A stretch of 64,000 nucleotides of DNA from Aselliscus stoliczkanus (GCA_033961575.1 CM066732.1:93301187-93365186), one strand, 5' to 3'; positions 47,976-58,850 are shown, counted from the first letter of the stretch. Notes: a model not told the origin generated them from the letters alone. Translations and numbers: made by a program.

Positions 47976-48121
47976 AATGGTTCCCCTGTAAACCATATGA
48001 TCACATAGAAAGCTTGTTAAAAATGCAGGTTTCCTTGGTTTGATTCTGATTTGGTAAATCACATTTTAAATAAGCACAATTGTCCTATGTTGAAGGTCCA
48101 TTAAGGGTCTGAGAAACACTG
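47976..48121. mobile_element. MER5A-like hAT relic
   Basis: 'aatggttcccctgtaaacca', 'gaaagcttgttaaaaatgca', 'gattctgatttggtaaatca' and the end 'gggtctgagaaacactg' follow the MER5A order. Diverged. Confidence 0.65.
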
Positions 48122-48464
48122 CCCTACTGGGTTCAGTTTTTAAACTACCTCAGACACTATTTCAAAAATGTCCCTCTTGAATGTTTATGTATCCTATAAA
48201 ACAATAAAGATTGGGAGGAGAACACAAATTTTAATTATTTTGTTATTGCTTCTCAGTATGCCCTTCTGATGCCAATTTTTATCTATGTCTTTCTACCTAC
48301 ATGGTGTGTAAATAATGATTTTGTTGTTGCTGCTTGATGGGAAGATGGTGACTATGGAGAAGACTCTAGAGAGAAAAAGCTAGTTCAAGAACAGGAAAAG
48401 AAGGAAAGGCAATTTAGCATGCTTGTACTTTGAGAAATTGATTGGTGCACTGAGGAAGTGTTCT
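48122..48464. other. Unassigned sequence
   Basis: No gene or repeat recognised. Confidence 0.4.
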
Positions 48465-48475
48465 CTGGTATTTCT

Positions 48476-48901
48476 TTTTTTTTTTTTTAAAGATTTTATT
48501 GGGGAATTTAGGGAGGGGAACAGCGTTGGGGAATCGGGGAAGGGGAACAGACAAGTTGCTGTTCTTTTGTTCTTCAGTCTAGTTGCAGAGGACGTTGCTT
48601 CACTGGCCCATGTTGGTATCATCATTGCGCTCTTCCCGGATGAGGCAGATCGGTCGCCGGCCTCTGGATGGTCTCTCACCGCGGCTGTTGGCAGCTCACG
48701 CTGGCTGCCGGCCACTCACTGTAGCCTATGGCAGCCCACTGCAGCAGGGGCTGCAGCCTACACCGTCACCGGGGCTCACACAGCCCAGCTCCAGGTGGAG
48801 CTGTTGTTAGCTGTAGAGGGCAGTGTCACTGGCCCTCATATGTGGGATCCGAACCGGGGCTGCTGGCATCCCAAACCTCTCAATGCGCCACTCGACCAGC
48901 C
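48476..48901 (-). mobile_element. Long-body tRNA-headed SINE
   Basis: Minus-strand copy, ~426 bp: poly-T, 'aaagattttattggggaatt', 'cttcagtctagttgcagagg', repetitive body, 'gagggcagtgtcactggccc', 'gatccgaaccggggctgctg', head end 'ccactcgaccagccc'. Perfect 11-bp duplication ctggtatttct at 48465-48475 and 48902-48912. The 185-codon frame across it is repeat-derived. Confidence 0.92.
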
Positions 48902-48912
48902 CTGGTATTTCT

Positions 48913-49995
48913 ATTTTGAGGAGATAAATGTTATTTGTGGCAGGGACATGCTTTTCAGGTGGGGAATGTTTGTGCAATAAGGATTATTTCCTTCTTAAAA
49001 ACTTTTGCATAAAGCATTTACAGAATACAAACTTGGAGTATGCAATGTGTGTGTCTGAAAGATTCTACATCAATATTTAGTTTCCTAACTTTGCTATTCC
49101 TTGATCTTTGGCCCAGGGGTCCTTCTTCAAGTCTCCAAATCAAATCTTTCAGGTAGCACATTGAGGAATTTTGAACAACATACCCACTATGGAACTCACA
49201 GCAGGTTTTGACAATGGGTTGAGGGCATCTGGTGATAGCAACCTTATATCATCTTGCATATTCACATGTCACTATTAATTTTCTTTAAAACTGAAAGAAT
49301 GCACGTAACTGTCAACTAAAATTGCCTACCTGAATCTAAAGATTTTTTTTTTTTCCTTTCATCAAAAGGCTGTATGCCCATCTGTAACAACAGCTAATGG
49401 TCAAAGGTTTTTGAGAATACTTCTGTCCCAGAAGTACTCTCTGCTTAAGGGAGAGCACTTACCTTACTTCTGTATTTTACTTTGCGCTCTATTCTTGAGT
49501 ATGTAACACTAAGCTCTATCTACCGCCAAGATTCTAATTCCTAATTGAAATAGTGGAATAGAGGAGTGCACAAAGCAAGAAGCATTGAGACAGTGTGTGA
49601 ACCAAAAGGCAGAAGTATATCAGGCTGAAGGCTTGACTAAACAGGGTTCAGCAAGTGCAAAAGAAAATAGAAATCAAAGGTCATAGTTAGGCAGAGAGAC
49701 AGGAGCTAATCAAGGAAGCAGAAGCCAGGGAAAACAAAAAGCTAACAAAGGCAAAAATAGAGGAAAGCTCAACACCAGCAGACAGCTCAGATAAGTGGTC
49801 AGTAAACAGGAATCTGCCTGCACAGACGGCTAAGACAGCCTAGTCTCAAAACAGATGGGGATCATCAGATGCAAAAAGAATCCATTCTGGAAAATCATCT
49901 CTCTGGGTCTAAGGCTTCTCAGCCATTTTCTGTTGAGATTGGTCTCCAGAATTTATCCTGGGATGTTAATGGAAAGGAAGACATGATTGGGAATT
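48913..49995. other. Unassigned sequence
   Basis: No gene or repeat recognised. Confidence 0.35.
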
Positions 49996-50010
49996 AAGAA
50001 ATCATATCCT

Positions 50011-50132
50011 AGGGCTGGCCGAGTGGCGCGGTGGTTAAGCGCTGGCCTTGGAAGCCAGCAGCCCCGGTTCGGTCCCACATGAGGGCCAGTGACACTGCCC
50101 TCAAAAAAAAAAAAAAGAAAGAAATTGTGTGG
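50011..50132 (+). mobile_element. Short tRNA-headed SINE, well preserved
   Basis: 'agggctggccgagtggcgcg', 'gtggttaagcgctggccttg', B-box-like 'ggttcggtccc', 'gagggccagtgacactgccc', then an A-rich tail. The perfect 15-bp duplication aagaaatcatatcct (49996-50010, 50133-50147) and low divergence from sister copies mark a young insertion, 14 bp from the mariner element that follows. Confidence 0.95.
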
Positions 50133-50163
50133 AAGAAATCATATCCTTAAAGCTAGTACTTAC

Positions 50164-50477
50164 ATGAAGTGTGATCAAACAATATGGTGAATGTTTAAAT
50201 AAAAACAAAAGTTATAGTAAAATGCACATTGCCATTAATCCCCCTCAAAATCCACCCCCCACACACACCCGTCACTTCAAACACACTTAACTCATCATTC
50301 TTGCCACTTTTTGAAACAGTTGCTCTGTTGTGGCTGCCTCGATGTCCTGAATTGATTGAAAACATTTAACTTTCATGGTCATTTTGACTTTGGGGACCAG
50401 AAGTCTCACGGTGCCAGATTCGGTGAATAAGGTGGATGAGGACACACACTGTAATCTTTTCACTTAACAGAAATTGC
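50164..50477 (-). repeat. Left arm of the mariner palindrome
   Basis: On the minus strand this arm encodes the mariner HPPYSP motif at about 50418-50437. The next codon is AAT (N) where the catalytic GAT (D) is expected. Shared words with the right arm include 'attaatccccctcaaaat', 'gactttgggg' and 'gaataaggtggatgaggaca'. The reading frame is broken. Confidence 0.8.
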
Positions 50478-50689
50478 AGTAGCAGAAGTCATGTATGGCA
50501 GGGAGCCTTTCCATTGTGATCACGAAATACGGTGAATGCTGCTGCCAACTGCCATCCAACGGAAAGGCAGGGATCTTCAATATGGAAAACAGTGCATCAA
50601 ACCTTAGTAACAGTGGGTGACAAGTTTCAACTTATTTGATGCAGTCAGTCAGATGTGAACTACTGTTGAGAGAAAGTGTGTTTTAAGGT

Positions 50690-50968
50690 GTGCCATAAAT
50701 CATCCTCCATCATGACAATGCTCCATGTCACACATTGCTTCTGGCAATTTCTGGCATATGGCAATTTCTGTCAAATGAAAACATTATGGTGTGTCCTCAT
50801 CCACCTTATTCACCAGATCTGGCACTGTACAACTTCTGGCTTTTCCCCAAAGTCAAAATTATTCCGGACATCAGGACAGTCATGACAGTGCAACTAAAGA
50901 CACGAAAAAGGACTTTCAGAACTGCTTCAGAAAGTGACAAGAACAATGGGATAAGTGTGAAGTCTTGA
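50690..50968 (+). pseudogene. Mariner transposase, C-terminal catalytic fragment
   Basis: In the plus frame the HHDNAPCHT motif is at 50708-50734, with the second catalytic Asp at 50714-50716. HPPYSPDLA starts at 50798, with the third Asp at 50816-50818. The two Asp codons are 34 codons apart, close to the D34D spacing of mariners. A short duplicated word ('ggcaatttctg') at about 50736-50770 lies between them and may be an indel scar. There is no N-terminal DNA-binding domain and no first Asp, so it is a dead fragment. Confidence 0.8.
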
Positions 50969-51070
50969 AGAGAAGAGGAGTATTTTGAGGGGGATTAATG
51001 CCAGTATATCTTTTACTGTAATCTGTTTTTTAAATTTAAACATTTACCAGGTTGTTTGATCACACCTCAT
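50761..51070 (+). repeat. Right arm of the mariner palindrome
   Basis: Inverted partner of 50164-50477. It carries the HPPYSPDLA signature, then FWLFPKVK and the short C-terminal tail ending near 50968, followed by 'gagggggattaatg' and the terminal repeat. Arms differ by substitutions and small indels, so the duplication is not recent or the arms come from different copies. Confidence 0.8.
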
Positions 51071-51072
51071 AA

Positions 51073-51739
51073 ATTCAAATGTGCATGAGAGGGTGAGAAG
51101 TAATGTGGAAATGGAAAACAAAACTTATAAAGGATTTCAGTCAGGCATCGTGGAGAAGCCATCTTGGAATTCCCTAACTGGTTTAGGAGCCCTCCTGCTG
51201 CTCTTTCAGGATCCTTTTCTTTCACTTCTTATGGCATCTCCAGTAATCTATGGTGATTGCCCATCTTCCCATACAGGCTGTAACCACCTTGAAGGTAAAT
51301 ATTATGGCTTATTTATCTTTATATACACTGTAGATAGCAATTTTACAATAAAGGTTTATCAAATGTCAATAATTACCTTTGTCTTATCAAGCCACAAGTT
51401 CCTTCTAGACAGTAAATGCACCATTATGACACTTCAAAGGCACAATATTTTAGTTGATAAAGATGAATATTTCATCTAATAGCCTTTATTCTCTTACAAT
51501 TCACTTACATCATATCTCAGAGACAGGTCCTCTGTATTCACACCAAAGAACTCAAAGCAAGACAAGAAACATATTCTTCACACTATTTTGTAGAAAGCAT
51601 ATTCTTCATACTATTTTGACTGAGTTAGTGACTAGTTTTCAAGTATTCAAATCTTTTGAAAATATTCCAATCAGCTTTGGTTTCTGTTATGGCCCTTGGC
51701 CGTTTTTCAAAGAGGCAATATCATTTTCAAAGAGGCATA
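51073..51739. other. Unassigned sequence
   Basis: Frames of 132 and 97 codons (51081-51747, plus) lack recognisable domains. A local duplication of 'aaagcatattcttca'-like text occurs at about 51570-51615. No gene is called. Confidence 0.35.
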
Positions 51740-51985
51740 GCCATTAAGAACAGAGAATCAAGACACAGATTGCCAAGTTGAATTCCAACTCCTTCACTTA
51801 CTATCTGGTGGTAACCTAAGGCAAATTATGGAAACTCTCTGTGCCTCAATTTTGCCATCTGTAAAATAGAGATAAATGTTGTTGTGAGAATAAACTACAT
51901 TTCTGGTATTTTTTAAAATACTTAGAAACAGTGCCTGGCACAAAGTAAGCTATATAAATTACATAAAAATTAGCTACTGTTATAC
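51740..51985 (-). repeat. MIR SINE, near full length
   Basis: Reversed MIR core: 'ttcacttactatctggtggt', 'gtgcctcaattttgccatct', 'gtaaaatagagataaatgtt', then 'cagtgcctggcacaaagtaa'. Confidence 0.8.
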
Positions 51986-52879
51986 TTAACTTTGCCAGAT
52001 ACCATTGATTACTTTGATTGAATAATTACAATATCCACAATATATTTGGATCCTTAAAATATTACTGCTCCTCATTTCATATTTTTCCACAGTTTATATT
52101 AAAAGATATTGTAAAAATAAGCAAATGTGCTAAAAATGGAAAGGAAAACATAAGTGTATATCATTATAAGTGTACTTCATTTATCATAAAAGTAAGCTAT
52201 AACTTTTTGAACTTATTGTATAAAACTCCAAGAATTTATCTGAAGAAACAAAGATGGAATATTGAGGAAAATGTATATCTTTTGTCTTAATCATTTCCTA
52301 AGAAGTTACTAAACCTGAGGCTATTATTATTTATACAAAAGGAGAATCTCTTATACAGCTGGAAAATTTCAAAACATTGCCAACATGTATTCTGATCATT
52401 TCTACTTCCTCTGGTGGAGTTTGAAAATCACACCAACTTTTATAACTGCTGAGATTTACAGAGTGAAGTCTCATTTGATAATCTTGCAAAAATGGATAGG
52501 CAGTCCTCTCTTGCTTTTCTAAATTCCACATATGCCAGTTTTTACAGAATGTTAAAAAAAACTCCAACCAGCCCTAAGCTGGCTCCATGCAGGTGCACAC
52601 ACTATTTCTTAGCTCCATCTCCAGGGTAACCTGTGAAGTCCCTCTTCCCTCATGATTTCCCCTAGATCTAGTTAATTTCCAACCTAGAATCTTTTACTAG
52701 AGGAAGAAGAAGTTTGACCTCCACCCTCCCAGGTTCTGGCTAGTGTCTCTGTTATCTAACTAGTGAAAAGTGGAAAAGAATGGATCGATAAAAATAAAAT
52801 TCTCATTTATCTAAAATGATCAAGAGCTGGGATGTAATTAAAAGTTATCACTAATAAGTTTGCCAGAATTAGCAATTTT
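51986..52879. other. Unassigned sequence
   Basis: No gene or repeat recognised. A 90-codon frame at 52018-52290 has no domain. Confidence 0.35.
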
Positions 52880-52890
52880 CAAAGGATTTT

Positions 52891-52996
52891 TTTTTTTTTT
52901 TTTGAGGGCAGTGTCACTGGTCCTTATATGTGGGACCGAACCGGGGCCGCTGGCTTCCCAAGCCAGCGCTTAACCACCGCGCCACTCGGCCGGCCC
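52891..52996 (-). mobile_element. Short tRNA-headed SINE, well preserved
   Basis: Minus-strand copy: poly-T, 'gagggcagtgtcactggtcc', 'accgaaccggggccgctggc', 'agcgcttaaccaccgcgcca', 'ctcggccggccc'. Perfect duplication tcaaaggatttt at 52879-52890 and 52997-53008. Very close to the copy at 50011, hence young. Confidence 0.95.
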
Positions 52997-53008
52997 TCAA
53001 AGGATTTT

Positions 53009-54229
53009 GAATAAAAGAAAATAACATAAGATAAATCATACTTGAACATAACTTGATTTTCAAAGACTCAGACTGTGTTTTATGACGGTCCCTAGGAAAA
53101 GCAGTCATTGTTTCATAGGATCAGAAAGTACATACAATGGAACTATAAATAAGTCATTTCTAGTATCCTTTCAAAGTCGGTTTTGAAGTTGTTTATTTTT
53201 TTCTTGGTTTGCCATTTGTCTCAAATTGAGGGGAGAAACAAATTTCACTTATTTGGGGTTTCTATTTTTTCTGATTTTTTAGAATGTTGCTCATCTTGGC
53301 CTTTTTATGTAGTGCAATGTGCTTAACTCCAGTTTACAGCCTTGTTAATAGGCATAGGCGAGCGAATGATTTCTGCTTTGTAGAACAGCAAAAATAACTG
53401 TTTTTTAGGAGTCCAATCAGTTCTCAGTGTTAGAAGTACAGAGCACATTTGAGTCAAAGTCTTCTTCCTCAGAAACCCTGTTGTTACCATGGGAAAACTG
53501 TGAAAATGCTCAAATGTGGGCATGTTATAATTAGAACCAAACGTGGGCTTTATGGGACCTGTCATGATGTTTCTAGGAAGCTAGTTCTGCGTTGGCTTCA
53601 TGAGACATCCTTTTCCTACAATCGTGACTCATTTGTGACTTCCAAGCCTCATTCCTCCTCCTCCGAACTCCCCCCATCAACTTGTTCTGGGGTGGAAGAA
53701 TGCCCAAATTCTCCAGAGACAGTGAGTAGGCGGGTGTCCAGTCCACTAACGAGAACACACTTCTAGGCATTGTGGAAGTGGGAAAAGGGATGTGGCTGTG
53801 CACATTCAGAGCTAACGATGTGATGGGTATATGTTAATCATACATGGGGAGACTCATTTCTTTGGCAACTATAGCCCACCCACTAATCCATCCAAGCCCT
53901 CCCATTCCTCCCTCCTCTCTTCCTTTCAGGAAAGCATGTGCAAGTTCTCCGCAAAATGATGAATCTCTCTGCTCCTCAGGGGGAATGTACGAGTCAGAAA
54001 TGCTTTTAAAAAGGAAAGAGGAGCCAAAGCCTTTGCATAAGTAGGCCAGCTGCAGGGCCTCAAGCGGGGAAAGGAAAGGGGCGTTGCCGGGAGAACCCTC
54101 TTTGTGGCCTTGGCCCCAAACCTCCCACTGCCACTTGTTTCCATTGTCTGGCCACATCCCCAAACAAGCCAACCCACACCTCTGTGACTGCACCCACTGT
54201 CATTTTCAGGAAAAGAGATTTTCTGAATC
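53009..54229. other. Unassigned sequence
   Basis: Overlapping frames of 66-119 codons on both strands at 53449-54267 show no recognisable domain. An acceptor-like 'cctttcag' precedes 53930, but no convincing exon follows. Confidence 0.35.
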
Positions 54230-54420
54230 CTTCTTGGCATTTCCGTGAAATCACAGAAATAATTCATTGAATCACAGAACTAAAGATATGATCTAATCAA
54301 TTTTATTTTTGAAATGATGAAAACGCCATCAGGAGAGGTTATCTGACCTGCCCAAACTGACACAGCTTTCGATACATGGAATCAGACCTAGAATCCACAT
54401 CTTTTGATTCCTCATGCTTT
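54230..54420 (+). repeat. MIR-like fragment
   Basis: 'gaaatgatgaaaacgccatc', 'gaggttatctgacctgccca', 'actgacacagctttcgatac' follow the 3' half of MIR. Confidence 0.5.
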
Positions 54421-55704
54421 GCCTTTTTCACATGAGCCTGTAAAAGCAACCCCAATGGTAGACATGCTCTTCCACCTGGGTTCTCTTCCTATGGTTTCCT
54501 TGAATGCTCTCTCATCATCTGTGTAATGTATAGTAAACAGTGAGCTGAGCCTGATTATGAAGACTTATTTGTAATGCTTGTGAAAAATACAGATTCCTAG
54601 GACTTTTCTTGAGAGATTCTCAACGGGTTTCAAGAATCATTTAACATGTTTCCCAAGTGAGTCTTATGATCAAGTCAGTTCAGGGAAAAATGTTGTAGAG
54701 CAAAAGTTGCAGGGGGTGGAGGGGTGGGGGGAATGTATGTTTGATGGGCAGGAGGATGGAGAGGACCAGGAATTTTGCCTCCTAACTGCTTTTCTTAGTG
54801 GGTTAACCACTAGACCACACTTCCTCTCTAGGAGAGGCAAGGAATTAAAATCAAAGGTTTACCACTGATTCATGCTGCCTGCTAATGCTGCTTATTGCGC
54901 CACACTGTGACCCTGCGTTCTATGGCTTGGAAACAGATGTGGGGAGTGAGCAGCCTGAGGTACTGCAGGATGGGGGAGGCAGGGTGAAGGCAGACAGCCA
55001 GGAAAAGAACTTCCTCTGCTGCTAAATTTCAGGCAGGAGTGGAAGTCAGTCTAAATTGTTACCATGCAGATCTGGAATCATTTTTGCAATTGCCTGGCTC
55101 CAATTCCTGGTTTGTGCATTCTGCAATAAGAACTGAAAACTCAGTAATGCTCCTGACCTCACTTTTGCCTCTGCCCTTATCTGAATGCATATTATGAAGT
55201 TACACATTTAGCTTGACAGTCATTTCATTAGGCAAGAGAGTTTGGTTACGCTTCCTGCCCCACACCCTCCCTCCCCATGCACATTTTTTAAAAGGAAGTA
55301 CAGAAGAGTTAAGCAATTTGACCAAAGTTACACTAGTCTCTATATTGTAGTTGTTTGACTAAAACTGCAACTAAGCCATTTTGACTAAGTTTTATAGATT
55401 CCCTTTAATATCTTCTGATCACCAGGCAACTCAAAAAAATGACATTTATTTTCTCCCATAAAATAAGTACTTAGATGTGTCCTTAGAGATCTAGTTTATC
55501 ATGTCAATGTTTATCAAAAATGCATAGCTTTTGAGTATTAATTGTTCATTCTAAAAATAGCTTTTGTGACTTCTTTACTAAAACGGAAGCTCCGTGAGGG
55601 TGGGGCAGACATTTCAGCTTTGGTTTTCACTAGACATTGCAAATGTGACAGTGCTTAACTGCCAGAAGATATAAGAGCTGGATTTTAGGTCCACAGGGGT
55701 TAGT
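54421..55704. other. Unassigned sequence
   Basis: No gene. A G-rich run (ggggg-tgga-gggg-t-gggggg) is at about 54712-54731. Confidence 0.35.
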
Positions 55705-55884
55705 GTTCCCAGGTTTGGCAAAGCAAAATACAGGACAGCCAATTAAACTTGAATTTCAGATTTTAAGAATGTTAGTATAAGGATGTCTCATGCAATATTT
55801 GGGACATACATATAATTAACACTCATTATTTTTCTGAAATTCAAAATTAACTGGGCATTCTGTAGATCAGTCTGGCAGCCCTAG
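55705..55884. mobile_element. Small palindromic DNA transposon (MITE-like relic)
   Basis: The left half contains acaggacagccaattaaact followed by tgaatttcag. The right half, reversed, contains acagaatgcccagttaattt followed by tgaatttcag. The arms are imperfect inverted repeats over at least 50 bp around a centre near 55790 ('gcaatatttgggacatac'). This is an ancient non-autonomous DNA element; I do not name the family. Confidence 0.65.
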
Positions 55885-55945
55885 CAAGAGTCGTCCCCAT
55901 TAGCACTAGAGTCTCCAGGATTCTCTCAAAGATCATTTAAACATT

Positions 55946-56125
55946 GGGTGACCAGTTAGCTCAGTTGGTTAGAGCGTGGTGCTGATAACACCAAGGTTGC
56001 CAGTTTGATCCCCACATGGGCCACTGTGAGCTGAATCCTCTTTAAAAGAGTCAACTATGCCATTGTAACATGAAAGCAATGCGTAACCAATGACCATGGC
56101 TGTTACCCAATTAAAAAAAGAAAAG
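55946..56125 (+). mobile_element. VES-like SINE with tRNA-Ile-type head
   Basis: 'agttagctcagttggttaga' and 'gcgtggtgctgataacacca' closely follow tRNA-Ile, with A box intact and B box changed (gtttgatcccc). The body differs from the copy at 12741 after 'gccactgtgagctg', and the tail is A-rich. Not a functional tRNA gene: the acceptor stem does not close. Confidence 0.75.
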
Positions 56126-56479
56126 ATGGTTAAAATGCAAACCCTTTTCTCCAGAGGGTTTCCAGCATAGTGGCTGAAGAGAAAGAAGTATGTCTACACA
56201 CCAGTCATATTACATTGTGATAAATTGTATAATAGAAATGCGAAGACATCCAGAATCACAAGGCAGGGGGCAACCAAACAAAACAACCATGGTCATTGTC
56301 AGTGTTGATACCAATGAGTTTGATCGTAAAGGATAAGAAGCTCATTAGACAGAGGTATAGGATCTTGAAAGACTGTGATAAATCCAATGTGGCTAGAGCA
56401 TCTGGTCTGTGTGGATAGGACTGGGGGTGAGAGTTGATGGGCAACAAAAGGGAGGTTTGGAAGGTTGATGCATCGCCTT

Positions 56480-56825
56480 GTAAAGTGCATTCATGCCAAG
56501 CCGAAGGATTTGAAACTGCTCTTGATGATTAGAGAAGCCAGCAAGGGTTCTTTAGCTGAGTGGCATAATCATTTCTGTTTTTGAAAGATAATTCTGGTGG
56601 CAGATTGGAGTGGGCAGAACTTGTAGGCAGAGAGACTAATTAGGAGGTTATTGAAATAGCCCAGGCAAGAAAGAATGAGCTTATTTCAACTAAGGCAGTG
56701 ATGGTAGAAATAGTGAGGGATGCAAAAATTACAGTGACATTTAGGTGATAGAATCAATACAACTTGGTGATTGATTGCATAAGAGCAGTAAGATAGAGGA
56801 TAGAGTTAATGTAGTGTAAGTCTCA
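56480..56825. repeat. Ancient interspersed repeat, family unresolved (copy 3 of 3)
   Basis: 'ctgagtggcataatcatttc', 'agataattctggtggcagat', 'attaggaggttattgaaata' and 'acaacttggtgattgattgc' belong to the later part of the old repeat also seen at 3395 and 33225. Confidence 0.5.
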
Positions 56826-57353
56826 AGACAAATAATGGGCATTATTTTTACTCTAATTCTGTGTCTATAGAATGGACTAGCAATGCTTACCCTATTTACT
56901 TCATGGGACTACTGTGAAAACCAACAAGATAATTTATGTAAAAGACATTTGTCAAGTATGAAAAGGTATGAAAATGTACTGCTATTAAATGAATATGCAT
57001 CTATCTCAGTAGACACTGATCTCTTTCGGGGCAGTACTTCCGTTTTACTCATCTTTGGTATCTTCTAGCGTACTGCCTTGAACATACAAGGTAACTGACA
57101 CGTTTGGAGCATTCAATCTAATTTGAAATCCTACCATGCCAAGCCAAAATAATAAGCCACTTTTTACCATGTTTTTGGTGTGTGCCTGGATGTATACAAT
57201 GGATCTAGGTTAGCGACAATGCCAACACAATCAGAGCTACACGTTCTAGGAGAAATACCCACTTGAGTAATGCTGATATTGAAGGAAATCTCTTTCTCTT
57301 TGTTCACAGATACACCAAACACTGAGGGCCATCTTAGCTGCCCAGACAGGTTT
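56826..57353. other. Unassigned sequence
   Basis: No gene or repeat recognised. Confidence 0.35.
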
Positions 57354-57359
57354 CCTCCC

Positions 57360-57363
<4 letters not shown>

Positions 57364-57391
<28 letters not shown>

Positions 57392-57700
57392 TTATTTTTT
57401 CATTAGTTTCAGGTGTACAAAACAATGTGATGGTTAGACATTTACACCCTTCACGAAGTGATAACCCCCTCCCCCAATCTATTACCCCTCTGACATCATA
57501 TATAGCTGTTACAATTCCAATGACTCTCTATGCTGTCCTCCATATCCTGTGACTATATATATATTAAATTATAGTTGACATACTATATTATTCAGCTTCA
57601 GCGTTAGTGGGGATGAGGGAGAAGGTGAGGGGATTACAAAGCCCAAATTAGTAGTCATAATATTGCCACGGGGATGTGAAAGACAGTTTGGGGAATATAA
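57364..57700 (-). mobile_element. L1 3' end with 5' inversion (twin priming)
   Basis: It starts with a (TTTA)n tail, then antisense L1 3' UTR ('cattagtttcaggtgtacaa'), and flips near 57605 to sense text ('ggggatgagggagaaggtga', 'atgtgaaagacagtttgggg') shared with 39950-40030. Flanks cctcccatta (57354-57363) and cctcctatta (57701-57710) match at 9 of 10 bases. Confidence 0.75.
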
Positions 57701-57710
57701 CCTCCTATTA

Positions 57711-58254
57711 TAAAGTATCAAAGCCCTAAAGAAATGATTTGCTTAATCTGTTTCAGACATCATCTTGGTAGTGTCTGGTAAGTACACTAGACTTAGCTTA
57801 GTTTTACGTGGGGAATGCTCTGTCCTTGTCTCTGTAATCTACTATCTAGCACCATGCTTGTGCCATGGTTGGTGCCATAAGAGGATTTTAGCTGAAAGAT
57901 GATAATTTTTAAATCGAGTACCACTCAGACTTTGAATGTGACTCTCTATTCTCAACCAACCAAAAAAACAAAACCTATCATTTAGAATTTTATTATTGCA
58001 AAATATGGGTACCACATTTTCAAATAAGTTCATGAGATTTTTCTCCTAAAATAAATATATCTCCCTCACTTTTTTTTCATTTTTCTCATTGATTCTGCTG
58101 TTTTGTAGGCTATTTTTGATTCCAAGAATCATATTTTCCCTGTAACTGTAGTTCTTTCCATTTAAAGTGAAAATAATATCCAGAGAGACTGCCATAAGCA
58201 GAAGTCTCCTGTTTCCTCCAGGTAGAAATTACTATATTATTAGCATCATTATTA
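57711..58254. other. Unassigned sequence
   Basis: No gene or repeat recognised. Confidence 0.35.
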
Positions 58255-58488
58255 TTATGTTATTAACTACTGTTCACAGTTATTTACTAAGCACATGTCA
58301 TGGGTCATTTACGAAGCTTTGGCTAAATTATCTCATTTGAATTTAAACAGTCCCATGAAACAGACCCTGTTGTTCCCATTTTACATGTGAGGGACACAAG
58401 GCTTTAAAAGTAAATTATTCTAGGTTAAAGGATCTGACAGAGGCAGGATTCAAACTGCATCTTGCTGACTCCCCAGTCATTTTCTAGA
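58255..58488 (+). repeat. MIR SINE, near full length
   Basis: 'cagttatttactaagcacat', 'aaattatctcatttgaattt', 'cccattttacatgtgaggga', 'gacagaggcaggattcaaac' in MIR order. Confidence 0.8.
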
Positions 58489-58496
58489 TACTAACC

Positions 58497-58688
58497 CAAT
58501 GATTCTCAAACTCTAACAGGCAAGAGAATCACCTGGAGTGCTTGTTAACTATAGATTCCTGGGTCACATCTCCATAGCAATTCAGAGTGATTCAGTAAAG
58601 CTGGATGGGACATAGAATTTATTGCTCTAATAAGTTCCCAGGTGGTACTGATGTTGCTGATCTAGAGACCACACTTGGAGAACAACTG
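58497..58688. mobile_element. MER5A hAT relic
   Basis: 'caatgattctcaaactctaa', 'agaatcacctggagtgcttg', 'ttcccaggtggtactgatgt' and the end 'cacttggagaacaactg' follow MER5A closely. Flanking 8-mers (58489-58496, 58689-58696) match at 6 of 8. Confidence 0.85.
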
Positions 58689-58729
58689 GACTAAACAACA
58701 CGGCCTAATAACAGCTCATTAATGTGATC

Positions 58730-58850
58730 CAATTCTGTGACAGTCATTGGCATGAGCAATGAGGATACAAAGATGAGTGAGGCACTTTTTGCACTCAGGA
58801 GTTTACAGTTTAGTTGAGGAGAGAGATAGGAAAACAGAATATCGATAATA
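58730..58850. repeat. Ancient repeat fragment, family unresolved
   Basis: 'gaggatacaaagatgagtga' then 'ctcaggagtttacagtttag' resemble the opening of the old repeat at 21735. Confidence 0.4.

Larger units (their letters stand above)
50161..51072. mobile_element. Palindromic mariner-derived element
   Basis: Both ends carry the same terminal sequence, gtgtgatcaaacaa (50169-50183 and, reversed, 51052-51065), next to TA dinucleotides (50161-50162, 51070-51071), as expected of mariner insertion at TA. Homology between the two sides continues inward for ~310 bp, far beyond a normal ~30-bp terminal repeat: both arms contain the 3' end of a mariner transposase gene in opposite orientation. The asymmetric centre (50478-50760) holds more transposase sequence on the plus strand. 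The element lacks the 5' half of the gene. Confidence 0.8.

Noticed and set aside
48423..48980. 185-codon plus-strand open frame
   Set aside because: SINE-derived, spanning the insert bounded by ctggtatttct duplications.
50676..50968. Functional mariner transposase
   Set aside because: Only the C-terminal part remains; the DNA-binding domain and first catalytic Asp are absent.
55950..56025. tRNA-Ile gene
   Set aside because: SINE head with mismatched acceptor stem and altered B box.
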